Source of the DNA: Dendrolimus kikuchii
Lineage: Eukaryota > Arthropoda > Insecta > Lepidoptera > Lasiocampidae
Assembly: GCA_019925095.2 (NCBI GenBank)
Contig: CM034388.1
Span: 930,001 to 994,000, forward strand
DNA: 64,000 bases
Direction: 5' to 3'
Shown here: positions 41,131 to 52,597 of the stretch, piece after piece
Layout of the letters: each line of letters starts with the position of its first letter
Numbering within the stretch: position 1 is the stretch's first letter
Made by a program: the position numbers and the translations under genes
Notes under the pieces: generated by a model
Told to the model about the DNA's origin: nothing
Seen by the model: the letters and a program-made list of their open reading frames with translations, nothing else
The model's database searches: none

Positions 41131-41723
41131 TATGTACATAACTTCACGCCAGTTCCCTTGCGGGGTAGGCACGAGCGACAGAGCGCCATTTAGGCTTATT
41201 CTTACACACCTCACTTGCTTCTTTTTTTTATTGCATGAGTTCAGCAGACAGGCAGACGGCCCACTTGATGGAAAACGGTTACCATCGCCTATGGACATTT
41301 GCAACAGCAAAGGTGCTACAAATGCGCTGCTGCTCTCTTAAAGGAGACTGGAACCTGGTCACTAATGCCGGAACACAACTCAAGGTTGTTCTGGCGACAT
41401 ACTTTAGACCAGGGGTGGCAACCATCCAGTCGGGCAAATGGCCTACCACCTGGCTGTGGGTTGTTTAGTCGCCTCTTACGACAGGCCGCCTCAACGCAGG
41501 AAATTGTATTCTCTCTCCGTTCCTGCACGGATAGCTTCTTTAACATTCATAGCTCTTGTCATGCACGCTCGTCTGTTCTTAAGGCTCCCGACATCACCTT
41601 CTGCTAGTACACGATCAATTTGATCATGGAAGGTGTGTCGTGGTCTTCCACGACTTCTGCATCCATCCACTTTTGCATTGTATATCTGTTTAGTCATTCT
41701 TTCATCATGCATTCTTTCCACAT
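41131..41723 (-). mobile_element. RTE-A LINE 3' fragment split by SINE-B
   Basis: 3' part at 41131-41224 and 5' part at 41534-41723. The join restores the sequence seen in other copies. Confidence 0.88.
41225..41533 (-). mobile_element. SINE-B nested in RTE-A
   Basis: Full length. GCTTCTTT on both sides (41217-41224 and 41534-41541) is the target duplication. Confidence 0.9.
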
Positions 41724-42358
41724 TCATTTTGATATGTAATGATGAGAAATAGCCTAAGCACGTGTAGGCCAAGTAGAATGAGTATCTAAAGTATTTTCTA
41801 CGGATCTATTGTGTTTTTCTTCATATTTTGACTACAGAAACTTAAAAAGGCAGACAATTTTACAGTCGTGGTATGAAAATGTTCGCCAGTTTTCAAATTA
41901 ATTCATTTAACGTTCCGCAAGCATATACTACCTTTTCAAACTAAGTCACAGAACAGACTGTTTCACAGACAATTATGTTTAGCTATTTGACAATAAAGTT
42001 TAAAATTACTTACATCTAAGTTTTGATTTTCTATCTTGTCTAAGAAGATTTTTTAGACATGTAAAATCTTTTAGCTGGTTTTAATATTTATGTTAAGCGT
42101 ATTGATTATATCCTCTTTGTTTCTAATTATTAACCTCAGCGTCTGTCATTGTCAACATTGCAATTTCCTTTTTTCACTTTCTGTGTGTGTTCGTTCTGTA
42201 TTAGAAGAGCAAATGAATTTAATAAGTTAAGTACGTTGGAAGATATAGACTTAGACTTATTTATTAAAAGTGTAGCATTGTTTAGCGCAAAGTTGGTCAA
42301 GTTCTATTCGAACTTGGATTTATCAGTTTAAATACCTTATGTCTATGCACATTTTTAT
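41724..42358. other. No recognised feature
   Basis: AT-rich. A short frame at 42194-42331 (residues KLSTLEDIDLDLFIKSVALF) is not recognised and probably chance. Confidence 0.4.
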
Positions 42359-42670
42359 TATCCGTGCAGGAACGGAGAAAGGATACAATTTCCTGCGGCC
42401 GGGCGGCCTGTCGTAAGAGGCGACTAAACAACCCACAGTCAGGTGGTAGGGCATTTGCCCGACTGGATGGCTACCACCCCTGGTCTAAAGCATGTCGCCG
42501 TAACAACCTTGAGTTGTGTTCTGGCATTAGTGACCAGGTTCCAGTCTCCCTTAAGAGAGCAGCAGCGCATTTGTAGCACCTTTGGTGTTGCAAATGTCCA
42601 TAGGCGATGGTAACCGCTTTCCATCAAGTGGGCCGTCTGCGTGTCAGCTGAACTCCTGCAATAAAAAAAA
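42359..42670 (+). mobile_element. SINE-B, full length
   Basis: One of the best copies: head TATCCGTGCAGGAACGG, tail CTGCAATAAAAAAAA. Confidence 0.9.
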
Positions 42671-42959
42671 GCTATTGTTAAATGTCAACTAAACATTTAG
42701 TAATTTCATCAATAATTTCCTGTTCTTAAAATGTAATTAACAATGATGATTGTGTGATTTTTATAAATAGTGTAAATGATTTAAATAATGAACTACAGAC
42801 GTGTCCAGTCAGCCAGTTTCCTTGTCACTTCCGTTGATAAAATCCAATTATGAGAACTGTTTACTAAAATAGGTACTGATTTGAGCGACATTTTTGTTTA
42901 ACTACCTTCATAAACTTGTCTTTTCGATATTATAGTATAAAACCTGGCGGGAGTGGTGC

Positions 42960-43087
42960 ACGCATTAGTGACCAGGTTCCAGTCTCCCTTAAGAGAGCAG
43001 CAGCGCATTGCAAACGTCCATAGGCAGTGGTAACCGCTTTCCATCAAGTGGGCCGTCTGCCTGTCTGCTGAACTCCTGCAAAAAAAA
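42960..43087 (+). mobile_element. SINE-B 3' fragment
   Basis: Last ~125 bp with an internal deletion. Confidence 0.75.
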
Positions 43088-43194
43088 GCATCAGGCGAAA
43101 TCGAATTGGGCAACCACTTGAGTTTTTTCCGAATTCAGAGACATGGTCATATTTGCGTAGGCATGAAATATGAACCTTATGCAAAAATTTTGGA

Positions 43195-43275
43195 GGCGCT
43201 CAAGTTTATTAAGTTGTTTGTGTCCCGGAAATCCCACGGGAATTTAAAGTCAAGCGTGGACGAAGTCGCGGGCAT
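43195..43275 (+). mobile_element. Helitron-like scrap (Hel-2 type)
   Basis: GGAAATCCCACGGGAATTT and GTGGACGAAGTCGCGGGC; no CTAGT end. Confidence 0.4.
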
Positions 43276-43317
43276 ATACATAATTATTGGAAGTCAAAAT
43301 ATTCATTTAATTTATTT

Positions 43318-43511
43318 AAAGTATGTCGCCATAACAACCTTCGAGTTGTGTTCCGGCATTAGTGACCAGGTTTCAGTTTCCCTTAAGAGAGCAGCAGCGC
43401 ATTTGTAGCACCTTTGGTGTTGCAAATGTCAATAGGCGATGGTAACCGCTTTCCATGAAGTGGGCCATTTACCTGTCTGCTGATCTCCTGCAATAAAAAA
43501 AAAAAAAAAAG
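43318..43511 (+). mobile_element. SINE-B, 5'-truncated
   Basis: Begins at AGTATGTCGCCATAACAACC, ends in a long A-run. Confidence 0.8.
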
Positions 43512-43565
43512 TCTATTGCATAGCCACTCATACACTTTTCTGCTAAATTTGACGTTTCTCTATAT

Positions 43566-43590
43566 TGTATGTTTGTCTGCCGATTTATTT
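43566..43590 (+). mobile_element. SINE-D tail scrap
   Basis: TGTATGTTTGTCTGCCGATT only. Confidence 0.5.
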
Positions 43591-43598
43591 ATATATAT

Positions 43599-44168
43599 AC
43601 TAGCGGCCCCAGCAGACGTTGTCCTGCCTTTAAAAAAATAAAATTCTAGAACCCGATCCCAGAGCCACCTACCGGTTCTAATTGCGAATCTAAACCATCC
43701 GGGTACCCACTCAAACACACAAAAACAAAATCACCAAAATCGCTCCAGGTGATTAGGAGGATTCCAGAATCCGATCTCAGCGCCACCTACCGGTTCTAAT
43801 TGTGAATCTAAAAGAGTAATATACTTTTTTTTATTCTAAGTCATGTCACAAAATAAGATTAAAAATCTTACCAAATAATTAAAGTTTATAATTAACAAAT
43901 AAAAAATAGGGGTTGATCGTAGACGGGTGAAAATTTAGGGTTGTATGTATTTTTAATGCTGTATCCTAAAAAAATAAAAATTATCTAAAAATTAAAAAAA
44001 AAAATTAGGGCTGGACTACCCTTAACATTTAGGGGGATGAAAAATAGATGTTGTCCGATTCTCAGACCTACCCAATATGCACACAAAATTTCATGAGAAT
44101 CGTTCAAGCCGTTTCGGAGGAGTATGGTAACTAACACTGTGACACGAGAATTTTATATATTAGATTAA
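43599..44168 (-). mobile_element. Hel-3, most complete copy (Helitron-like)
   Basis: ACTAGCGGCCCCAGCAGACG at the left (complement of the CTAGT end) and GACACGAGAATTTTATATAT at the right. A ~125 bp unit containing CCACCTACCGGTTCTAATTG occurs twice in tandem. Confidence 0.7.
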
Positions 44169-44624
44169 ATGACGGTTGTTTTGTTTGAAGGTTGTATCAT
44201 TGACTTTTAGCCTTCTGTTTTACTTACATCTAAAGTACTATTTGATTGTCAATATTGCCTAATTGACTATTATCCTTATAAAATTACGTTTAGATCTATA
44301 AGGCTGTGTTTACGACCACAGCGACGCGTCGATCGGAAGCGGGGCGGAAGCGGAGCTGTTTGACAATTACGCTTACGATCATATATGCACACATTTCCAT
44401 AAACAAAAAGAATGGAGGCTTCTTGAAAGGAAATAATTATATGATTTAACTCCTTTGATGGAAAAATGATAATTTTTTTTCCCACAAACCGCAATCAAGA
44501 TTGCCGCGCTGTCAAACTTTTGCCTAGTTCAACAAAAATGGTGATAATTCAAAAACTATCCAACGAATGTACTTCAATTGACAAGTAATCGATCCTCTGA
44601 TAATCTATGCTTTATTGGATACAA
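44169..44624. other. No recognised feature
   Basis: Unassigned. CGACGCGTCGATCGG near 44323 is the only notable string. Confidence 0.4.
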
Positions 44625-44908
44625 ATCCAATTAGTGGAGTTTTTGGCGGGAACTGAAAGAAGACGTTGTGCTGTGCAGTTTTATTGTCTAAAAATGTGTA
44701 AATTTACTCTAAAATGAACAATAGTTGTAGGATATTGATAGTTTTTGAGTAGTAATTATGTGTTTTTGCGAGAAATGTGAACTGTATAGCCAAATGTGGC
44801 CTTTCGAGTTTTCACAAGAACTCCGTTGAATGACGTCGATTTTAGCCTACAATACAACGGCGCCTGGCTTAAAGGCCTAGTAGCCAAGCCTTAAACATAA
44901 AAAAAAAT
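44625..44908 (-). repeat. Rep-T, reverse copy
   Basis: Complement of 2878-3150 end to end. Confidence 0.7.
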
Positions 44909-45069
44909 CCAATTAGTAATAAGACTATAACGTATCTGTGTTTCAAATTATTATTTATTATAAGAAAAACACATGTACAACAGTCCCCAAAAACTTCTAG
45001 TGAAGCCATATCAAACAATGTGTTATATACTCAAAAATATATATTCGCTTCTGGAATCGAAATCTAACC

Positions 45070-46058
45070 AATTATTATTATTTATTGGAGCTGGACCCAG
45101 CTGAATAGCCCCAGATGGCTGTTTCAGCGATACCGGACTTTGGGGGCTTCCCGGCTCCGTGGGAGCGGAGGCGTTCAGCCCGGAAGCAGCGCGCTCGAGG
45201 AGGCACCTCCTGTGAGGTTCGACCTCGGCTCGACCGCTGCGGGGGATTGACTCTATATTGAGATTTAGCCGTAAAAGGCTGAATGAGCTAAGCCAACAGG
45301 CTGAAGTGATTATTTGGGGACCAATTATCGACTCCGCCGGCGGAGCCGATCCTAGTCTATCATTACTACCGCTTCGCAACATGTTATGGTTGGAGGAGAA
45401 GAAGCGGCGGAAGAAACTCTCCAGAAACACGCCTAAGCTAATCTTGTATGGCTACTTGTGTCTGTAGTGAGTGAGTGTGATTGGTGGGTCTTACCTTTGT
45501 GTAAGAGGATCCGAGCCGGGGGCTCTCGTTTTGTCTGCGTCTGTTCTGCCAGGCTGATGTTCTGAACCTCGGGGGGTTCATGATCGCGAGGAGACGGGTG
45601 ATTTCGTCGGGCTCGTCAATCAGTACATTGCGAGGGCGACGATTTCTCGTGGGAGCGTTCGGTGTGGGTTTGTAGTTGACCGTTTCCTTCACCAGAGGGT
45701 TCGGGTGATGGGGGGCACGGTCAAAGAATCTGCGTAATAGGGTGGTTATATAATCTTTGATGGAGCGAAGCTCCAGATCGCGATGCAGGTTGGCGAGCCG
45801 CATTTAGCGCGGGGCGTCGACTGCAGCACGCAGAAAGTGGTTCTGGATTCTTTGCAGTTTCCAGATGTTAGCATCGCTGGCGTGGCCGAAGACAACACTC
45901 GCATAGAACATAATGGGACGGATGCAAGTTTTATATAGAGTAACCTTTTTTTTATTGGACTTGACTTTATGTTGTTGGTCCGAAGACCTTACAACTTTAC
46001 CGGGGTTTTTGGGGCGAGTGCCTTCGCGAAGCGAAAGCGCTCGAACCCGAGGGTGCAA
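45070..46058 (-). pseudogene. LINE-P (Jockey-type) ORF2 C-terminus and 3' region
   Basis: The minus strand gives LYKTCIRPIMFYASVVFGHA and LQRIQNHFLRAAVDAP, one stop near 45804, then MRLANLHRDLELRSIKDYIT, DRAPHHPNPLV and LIDEPDEITRLLAIMNPPR to a stop near 45438. The stem-loop module follows at 45345-45445, then a GC-rich 3' UTR. The RT core is missing. Confidence 0.8.
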
Positions 46059-46059
46059 C

Positions 46060-47039
46060 TTGCTCGAGTGAGCTCCCTAAGGAGTTTTACCTCGGCTGGA
46101 CTGTAGCCGTGAGAGTGGGATGAATTAATGGTGCCCACCATAGGGCGACAGACTATAAAGTAACCTTCTTATACATACAAATAAAAGAACACACAATAAT
46201 TTAAAACCATAGTGCGTTCCAAAACGGTACAGCGCCATCTAGTTTTGGCTTCGTAAACGTAAAGTATCATTACCAATTCCAACAACACACCAGGAAAAAC
46301 TCACACATGTTCACTTAGAATGTCTTAGAACATCGTAATAAAATGTCCAAACAAGTTTGAAATAATATATTATGCTCTTTATAGTTATGAAAAAGTGGTT
46401 ACCAATACTAAATAAGTAATTTTATTACAGAAATTTAATGTAAACATTAAAAATGAATTCATTTCAAACCACCGCAGGGAGACGAAATTTTCCATGTCAA
46501 TATCGGGCTTGTTCGGTTTTCAAGCGTAACGTTTATTACATATAAAAACCAAGAGAATTATATCGTCTCTTTTTTTCTAATACAAATTCTATGCAGTTAG
46601 AGGGAGAAGTATCAGTTTCATCATTCGTTTCAATTATCTGTATTTGACCACAGTGGTACTTCCCAATGAGCCGTGTGTGACAGTTCGGGCAACAAATTTG
46701 TGGTGGTTCCGTCTTGCAGGAGACTTAGATACAAATCAAAAATATGTAGACCGAGTCCCAAGCTCTCAGACTGAAGCCAGTTAAACAAAGCTGACGTTAA
46801 AATAGGAATTTAGATTTTTTTAAAAATAATTTGGTTGAAGCCAATCACTACATGAAAAAAACATTTCTGTAATACATAGTCAGTATGCAACTGGGATTTA
46901 ACGCGAGTATGATGTAGTGTTGAGTTTCTAGGACGTAAATAAGTGTAAAATCATGTTGTTTTATGCTAAGTTCAAGTTGATTACTTAAAGAGGTTTTGCG
47001 TTATAGGGTTGATACATCATATATACCTTAACTAATTTT
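46060..47039. other. Nothing recognised
   Basis: The first 70 bp may still be LINE-P. The rest is AT-rich without any frame or family match. Confidence 0.45.
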
Positions 47040-47165
47040 TTTAAAAGCTTGAGTTCAGCAGAGAGGCAGACGGTCCACCTGATGGAAAGCGATTACCATT
47101 ACCTATGGACATTTGCAACAGCAAAGGTCCTACAAATGCGCTGCTGTTCTCTTAAGGGAGACTGG
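47040..47165 (-). mobile_element. SINE-B 3' fragment
   Basis: Only the tail-side ~120 bp, from the T-run to CTCTTAAGGGAGACTGG. Confidence 0.75.
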
Positions 47166-47261
47166 ATATTATTATTATTCACATATATATTTTTATTCCA
47201 AATTTTTTACATTTTTCTTATAAAATATACAAATTAATTTATAAAAAAAATATAAAAAACT

Positions 47262-47692
47262 CAAGTACCGGGCTATTGTGGTGAACTGCTAATGGTACTA
47301 GGGGTCTGAGAATATGGGGACTATGGCGTCTGCCCGTCGCGATGTTCAGGGAACATGGAAAAATGGGCAGACGGTGACTCGCCACTCCCTGCATGGGCCC
47401 CAAAAAATGCCATAAAGACAGGGGCAACATGGGTGTGAGTGGCTAAGGGGTGTAGAGAGGTGGGCTGCAGGTTCACCGAAGCTACTTCCGACGTTAGACC
47501 ATTTATCACTTCCGCCCCTGAAGCTCGAGTCTTAGCTCTAGCGATCTCCACTCCGTGCCGGCTGGTTAAGGCAAGCACGGAGGCGGGGGCCTTGCCTTGG
47601 CCCCCGGAGTCAGGTACGAGGTGTCGCTACTCACCTAAGGCTTCGCCACAAAGCCCCCCTGCGGGAGCGGTTATTATTATTATTATTATTGA
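47262..47692 (+). repeat. Rep-G, 5'-truncated
   Basis: From AAGTACCGGGCTATTGTGG to GCCCCCCTGCGGG and (TTA)n at 47672-47690. Confidence 0.7.
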
Positions 47693-48142
47693 TACTATGC
47701 ACCCCACGCTTTTTTTTACAATAAAATCATTTTTTCTTACACTATTTTTAATTCAAATTTATTTTCTATTGTTTAGTTGGATTTTCTAAAAAGCGTCTTT
47801 TTTAGTTGTATATATATATATAGATTAACCCAGATGAAGCCGCACTATAGCGACTCTCAAAAGTCGACCTCTTTAGGCCTTCTTGAAATTCCAATTCTCC
47901 TCACGGCCATGGCAAATATTGGCCAACCCTACTCTTCGCTTTGACATTAGCATACGTGTGACATCACGGCCGGTGTGAACTATGAATAAACAAGTTTCAA
48001 ATCAAACAATACTTAATACACGCATGCGCAAAACTAAGCAAATAAGATTATTGAAGCGTTCAGTGTTACTCGTTGTTAATGTTCACATATAGATCTTTAT
48101 TTGATTACTGTGTAATATTTTGGAATCGTGCTAGAATCTTTG
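47693..48142. other. No recognised feature
   Basis: AT-rich. No family match. Confidence 0.4.
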
Positions 48143-48372
48143 CCAGGTGGTAGGGCATTTGCCCGACTGGATGGCTACCACCCCTGGTCTAGAGTATGTC
48201 GCCATAACAACCTTGAGTTGTGTTCCGGCATTAGTGACCAGGTTCCAGTCTCCCTTAAGAGAGCAGCAGCGCATTTGTAGCCACTTTGCTGTTGCAAATG
48301 TCCATGGGCGATGGTAACCGCTTTCCATCAAGCGGGCCGTCTGCCTGTCTGCTGATCTCCTGCAATAAAAAT
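48143..48372 (+). mobile_element. SINE-B, 5'-truncated
   Basis: GGTGGTAGGGCATTTGCCCG to CTGCAATAAAAATAAAT. Confidence 0.8.
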
Positions 48373-48867
48373 AAATAAATAAAATCGTGTTTTGAAGCTT
48401 AAATAATGGACTGAAATGTGACCTTACGAAATTTACGACCCTTCCCTCCTTGTCATTTCAATCTGGCCATTTTCAATAATTCCCAGAAAAATACCCTCGG
48501 GATTCCCAGGATAAATGCGCAGATTTTAAGTCTCAGAATTTGCTGTCGATCAGCGAAAACCGCATCGAAATCGGCCTAATAATTTTTACGTGAATCCCGA
48601 TCAAACAGACAAGAAATAAAAAAAAAATTGCATCGTTTATATAGTCTATTCCAGTTGTTTTTTTTTTATAGCCTCAATATACAAACGAGGCATGTTTAGA
48701 ATTGTATAGTATTAAAGATTTCCTACTACACCTATTATGATAATATAAATACAATAAACCGGAACTTGGAAAGTCAATTTATATATGGACAAACAACATA
48801 CATTATTCAAAGCACATTAGATGCATTATAATTGAATTAATATGCAAATTGCTATAATTTATTATAC
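48373..48867. other. No recognised feature
   Basis: 48560-48610 has CCGCATCGAAATCGGCC followed by TTTTTACGTGAATCCCG, typical of old insect repeats. Otherwise AT-rich. Confidence 0.4.
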
Positions 48868-48944
48868 TAATTTTATTAGTGGCAGTTGCTTCTATTTTGA
48901 AAATGAAACTCGATATAAATTGGACTGTATGATTATTATTAAAT

Positions 48945-49582
48945 ACATACATACATACATACATAACTTCACGCCAGTTCCCTTGCGGGGTAGGCACGAA
49001 CAACAGAGCGCCATTTAGGCTTATTCTTACACACCTCACTTGCTTCTTTGACATTCATAACTCTTGTCATGCACGCTCGTCTGTTCTTAAGGCTCCTGAC
49101 ATCACCTTCCGCTAGTACACGATCAATTTGATCATGGAAGGTGTGTCGTGGCCTTCCACGCATTCTGCATCCATCCACTTTTGCATTGTATATCTGTTTA
49201 ATTATTCTTTCATCTTGTATTCTTTCCACATGTCCGAACCACCGGAGCATTCCTTTCCTTACCTTCACCCCGACACTCTCTTTCAGACCAACTCTCTTTC
49301 TTACTTCGGTATTACGAACGCGGTCCGCGAGCGTCACTTCGCAGATTTTGCGCAGTGCTCGCATCTCGACCGCGTTTACTCTACTTTCATGCTCTCTCTT
49401 CCATACCCAACTCTCGCTTCCATACGTGAGCGTAGGTACCAGCACCGCGTTGTGTACGGCGAGCTGAGCCTTCCGGCTGAGGTTCTTAGCGCCTAGAAGT
49501 TTACCTAAAGCTCCATTCAAACTATTCCCCAAATTCACTCTTCTTTCTATATCATTCGTTCGGTGTACCTTCCATCCCTGAC
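48945..49582 (-). pseudogene. RTE-A LINE in Rep-R
   Basis: About 190 open codons on the minus strand (NLGNSLNGALGKLLGAKNLS to YPARELA). The tail is at the left. ATTATTATTAAAT occurs at 48932-48944 and 49664-49676. The 80 bp between the LINE 5' edge and the right duplication are AT-rich and unassigned. Confidence 0.88.
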
Positions 49583-49771
49583 AGTCATCTTTCTAAAAGT
49601 TCTGTTATTAATTTATTTTAATAAATTTTTAATTATTTTTTAAATATTTTTTTTAATTAATTAATTATTATTAAATTATTCATATAACTTGGTATATACA
49701 TAAAGAAGTACGTATTGAAAATGACAAATTATGCGAGAGAGTCGAGAGAGAGAGAGAGTGGTAACTCGGTA

Positions 49772-50548
49772 ACTCTTTTTTGGAGCTGGACCCAGCTGAA
49801 TAGCCGCAGATGGCTGTTTCAGCGATACCGGACTTTGGGGGCTTCCCCACTCCTTGGGAGCGGAGGCGTTCAGCCCGGAAGCAGCGCGCTCGAGGAGGCA
49901 CCTCCTGTGAGGTTCGACCTCGGCTCGACCGCTGCGGGGGATTGACTCTATATTGAGATTTAGCCGTAAAAGGCTGAATGAGCTAAGCCAACAGGCTGAA
50001 GTGATTATTTGGGGACTAATTATCGACTCCGTCGTCGGAGCCGATCCTAGTCTCTCATTACTACCGCTTCGCAACGTGTTATAGCTGGAGGAGAAGAAGC
50101 GGCGGAAGAAACTCGCCAGCAACACGGCTAAGCTAATCTTGTATGGCTACTTGTGTCTGTAGTGAGTGAGTGTGATTGGTGGCTCTTACCTTTGTGTAAG
50201 AGGATCCGAGCCGGGGGCTCTCGTTTTTTCTGCGTATGTTCTGCCAGGCTGATGTTCTGAGCCTCGGGGGGTTCATGATCGCGAGGAGACGTGTGATTTC
50301 ATCGGGCTCGTCAATAAGTACATTGCGAGGTCGATGGTTTCTCGTGGGAGCGTTCGGTGTGGGTTTGTAGTTGACCGTTTCCGTCACCAGAGGGTTCGGG
50401 TGATGGGGGGCATGGTCAAAGAATCTGCGCGATAGGTTATATAGTCTTTGATGGAGGGAAGCTCCAGATCGTGATGCAGGTTGGCGAGCCGCATATAGCA
50501 CGGGGCGTCGACTGCAACACGCAGAAAGTGCTTCTGGAATAAAATATA
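49772..50548 (-). pseudogene. LINE-P (Jockey-type) in Rep-R
   Basis: The 3' end is at the T-run near 49772. The minus strand gives MRLANLHHDLELPSIKDYIT then a frameshift and PHHPNPLVTETVNYKP, LIDEPDEITRLLAIMNPPR. The stem-loop module is at 50040-50135. GTAACTC is repeated at the left junction (49759-49772). Confidence 0.8.
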
Positions 50549-50696
50549 AACAAAAATAATAATGTTGCCTCCAAGGCCCTATATCCCGCTTACCGTCCGC
50601 CTACGCCTAGCTGCTAATTGTGCGAGCTATGGACGTCGGCGGTATGTAGGGCGCGGAGAGTATGTGGAGTGCTCTCTGTCCGCAACAAAGTTCGTT

Positions 50697-51350
50697 AGCG
50701 TCCCACTACTGGGCTCGGGCCTCCCTTTTGTATGGGAATGGACAGTATACCCGCCACGCTTATCTAATGGCTGGATTCTTTATCTTACTAATTCATTCAC
50801 TTGCCCTACCACCGGTTGAATTTGGACATGAATTGTTTGGAGATTATATCAAATAATCGATAGTCGTGCAAATGAATGATCGCTAGGTAAGATATAGGAA
50901 CCGGCTATGAGGCGGATTGGCGGGTTTCACACATCGGTCATATGGATATGCATTTCATATCACGATATTTTATTGCACCGCCAGCATGTGGTAATTGCTG
51001 TAACAATCTTATCTTATACTAATATATAAAGCTGAAGGGTTTGTTTGTTTGCCTGAACGCGCTAATCTCAGGAACTACTGGTCTGATTTGAAAAATTCTT
51101 TCAGTGTTAGATAGCCCATTTATCGAGGAAGGCTATAGGCTATATATCATCACCAATGAAAAATGTTTCAAAATGGGGGGTGTTTTTAACTTACTTTTTT
51201 TATTATTCCACGTGGACGAAGTCGCGGACAGAAGCTAGTATGCAAATAAGATCAGAAAACTTCCTGACTAGTGCATGCTTTCCGGTCAGGATTCGACCCG
51301 GCACCTCTTTGAGTTCTGGATGCGAGTGAGCTAACCACTAAGCTACCTCG
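50697..51350 (-). mobile_element. SINE-H, diverged, split by Hel-1
   Basis: Tail side at 50697 (CCCACTACTGGGCTCGGGCC), body at 50920-51010, Hel-1 insertion, then head at 51240-51350 with a B-box complement GGATTCGACCC. An extra ~130 bp lie between tail and body. Confidence 0.65.
51012..51239 (+). mobile_element. Hel-1 short copy in SINE-H
   Basis: TCTTATACTAATATATAAAG start, GTGGACGAAGTCGCGGAC near the end, and CTAGT end. Host bases are A on the left and T on the right, as expected for Helitron insertion. Confidence 0.75.
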
Positions 51351-51489
51351 ATTATTTATTTATTACTAAGTTAATTATATATAAAAAATTAACATGTATA
51401 AAAAATAATATGCTGATATAAAAATTAATGAAAACTATAGTGATTAATCAATCTATGACATAATTGTTTTGTTTTTTTAATGTTTTTAT

Positions 51490-51905
51490 TATTAATATCT
51501 CTACGGACTCGAGTTCCGTACCCTTTTTTACTACTTAATTTCTATGAAAAATTTGAGACTCCATACACGCTTATTGTTTATTTTTGTTACTGTATGTGAC
51601 ATTAATTTAGTCATTTTTATGTTGTGGTGTACCTTAAGAATAACTTATTTTAATACTAAACTTATACTAATGTAGAGTGTATCTGTTACATGCTGGTGTT
51701 GTGAGGAAGTGCATGTGCAGTGTTGGCCTTATATTTATACTTATATATATTGTCCTATCTAGTGCCATGTGTGTTGTTTTTTTTGTTTTCTGTGCCTGGG
51801 TTATTAATTTTTAGGCTCTTTGTGTGTCTTGGTTTGTTTGTGGAGTGTGCGTGTAATGCAATGCGGTGGTAGTGCGCGTAGGTTTAAGTATGTGTACCTA
51901 TAAGT
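51490..51905 (-). repeat. Rep-E, uninterrupted reverse copy
   Basis: GGACTCGAGTTCCGTACCC at the left through ATGCAATGCGGTGGTAGTGC at the right. Confidence 0.75.
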
Positions 51906-52014
51906 TTTATTATTGACATTATTGTTAATTATACCTAATTATGTTACAAATGTTATCATACGCTCTCATTAGGTCAACTGTTGTTTCTTAATTCTTTTTA
52001 TAATCAAATGCAAA

Positions 52015-52240
52015 TTTAAGTGTTTTATACAAAATAAGTTCCACTGGAGAACACTATTTGAAGGTTATACACATAAATTAAAATTTAATTATGCTTCCTA
52101 GTCTATGTGCACCGCTTCGCAGCGTGCTATTGCTGTTAAGGAGAAGAAGCGGCAAGAAACTCCCCAGCAGCACGTCTAGCTAAAAATTGTTTTTCTTTAT
52201 ATTTCTTATTCCATTTAAATCTCAACTATATAATAAAATC
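52015..52240 (-). mobile_element. LINE-Q 3' UTR
   Basis: AATAAGTTCCACTGGAGAAC and the stem-loop module (52095-52185), then the stretch before it. No coding part. Confidence 0.7.
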
Positions 52241-52384
52241 TTTTATTGATGTAACAATATAAATAAGGTAACTGATTATAAATAAACTAAATTATAAATA
52301 AATTAAACTATACAATAAATTAAACTAAAAATAAATCATATATACAAACTAAAATTAAAGTAGGCCGCAAGATATCTAATTAAA

Positions 52385-52597
52385 GTCGTGGAAGGCCACG
52401 ACACACCTTCCATGATCAAATTGATCGTGTACTAGCGGAGGGTGATGTCAGGAGCCTTAAGAACAGACGAGCGTGCATGACAAGAGTTATGAATGTCAAG
52501 GAAGCAAGTGAGGTGTGTAAGAATGGGCCTAAATGGCGCTCTGTTGTTCGTGCCTACCCCGCAAGGGAACTGGCGTAAAGTTATGTATAGTATAAAA
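52385..52597 (+). mobile_element. RTE-A LINE 3' fragment
   Basis: Begins exactly at the base of the GTCGTGG...CCACGAC hairpin. Tail reduced to TTATGTATAG. It abuts the BEL/Pao gag and may have cut it. Confidence 0.8.

Larger units (their letters stand above)
48868..50700. repeat. Rep-R host carrying RTE-A and LINE-P
   Basis: Pieces of Rep-R at 48868-48944, 49664-49771 and 50550-50700 match, in order, the uninterrupted 57985-58330. Key shared strings are GCGAGAGAGTCGAGAGAG and TTGCCTCCAAGGCC. Confidence 0.75.

Noticed and set aside
42149..42331. 60-codon plus-strand frame (THR/ASP-rich residues KLSTLEDIDLDLF)
   Set aside because: No homologous pattern recognised, short length in AT-rich DNA, no splice context.
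42364..42576. Open frame of about 70 codons
   Set aside because: It lies over SINE-B, and similar frames appear over other copies in both strands. They reflect shared sequence, not coding.
45023..45430. Second minus-strand frame (~135 residues), also open at 49676-50125
   Set aside because: It lies downstream of the LINE-P stop over the stem-loop module and UTR. Both copies are nearly equal in DNA, so conservation of the frame is not independent evidence.
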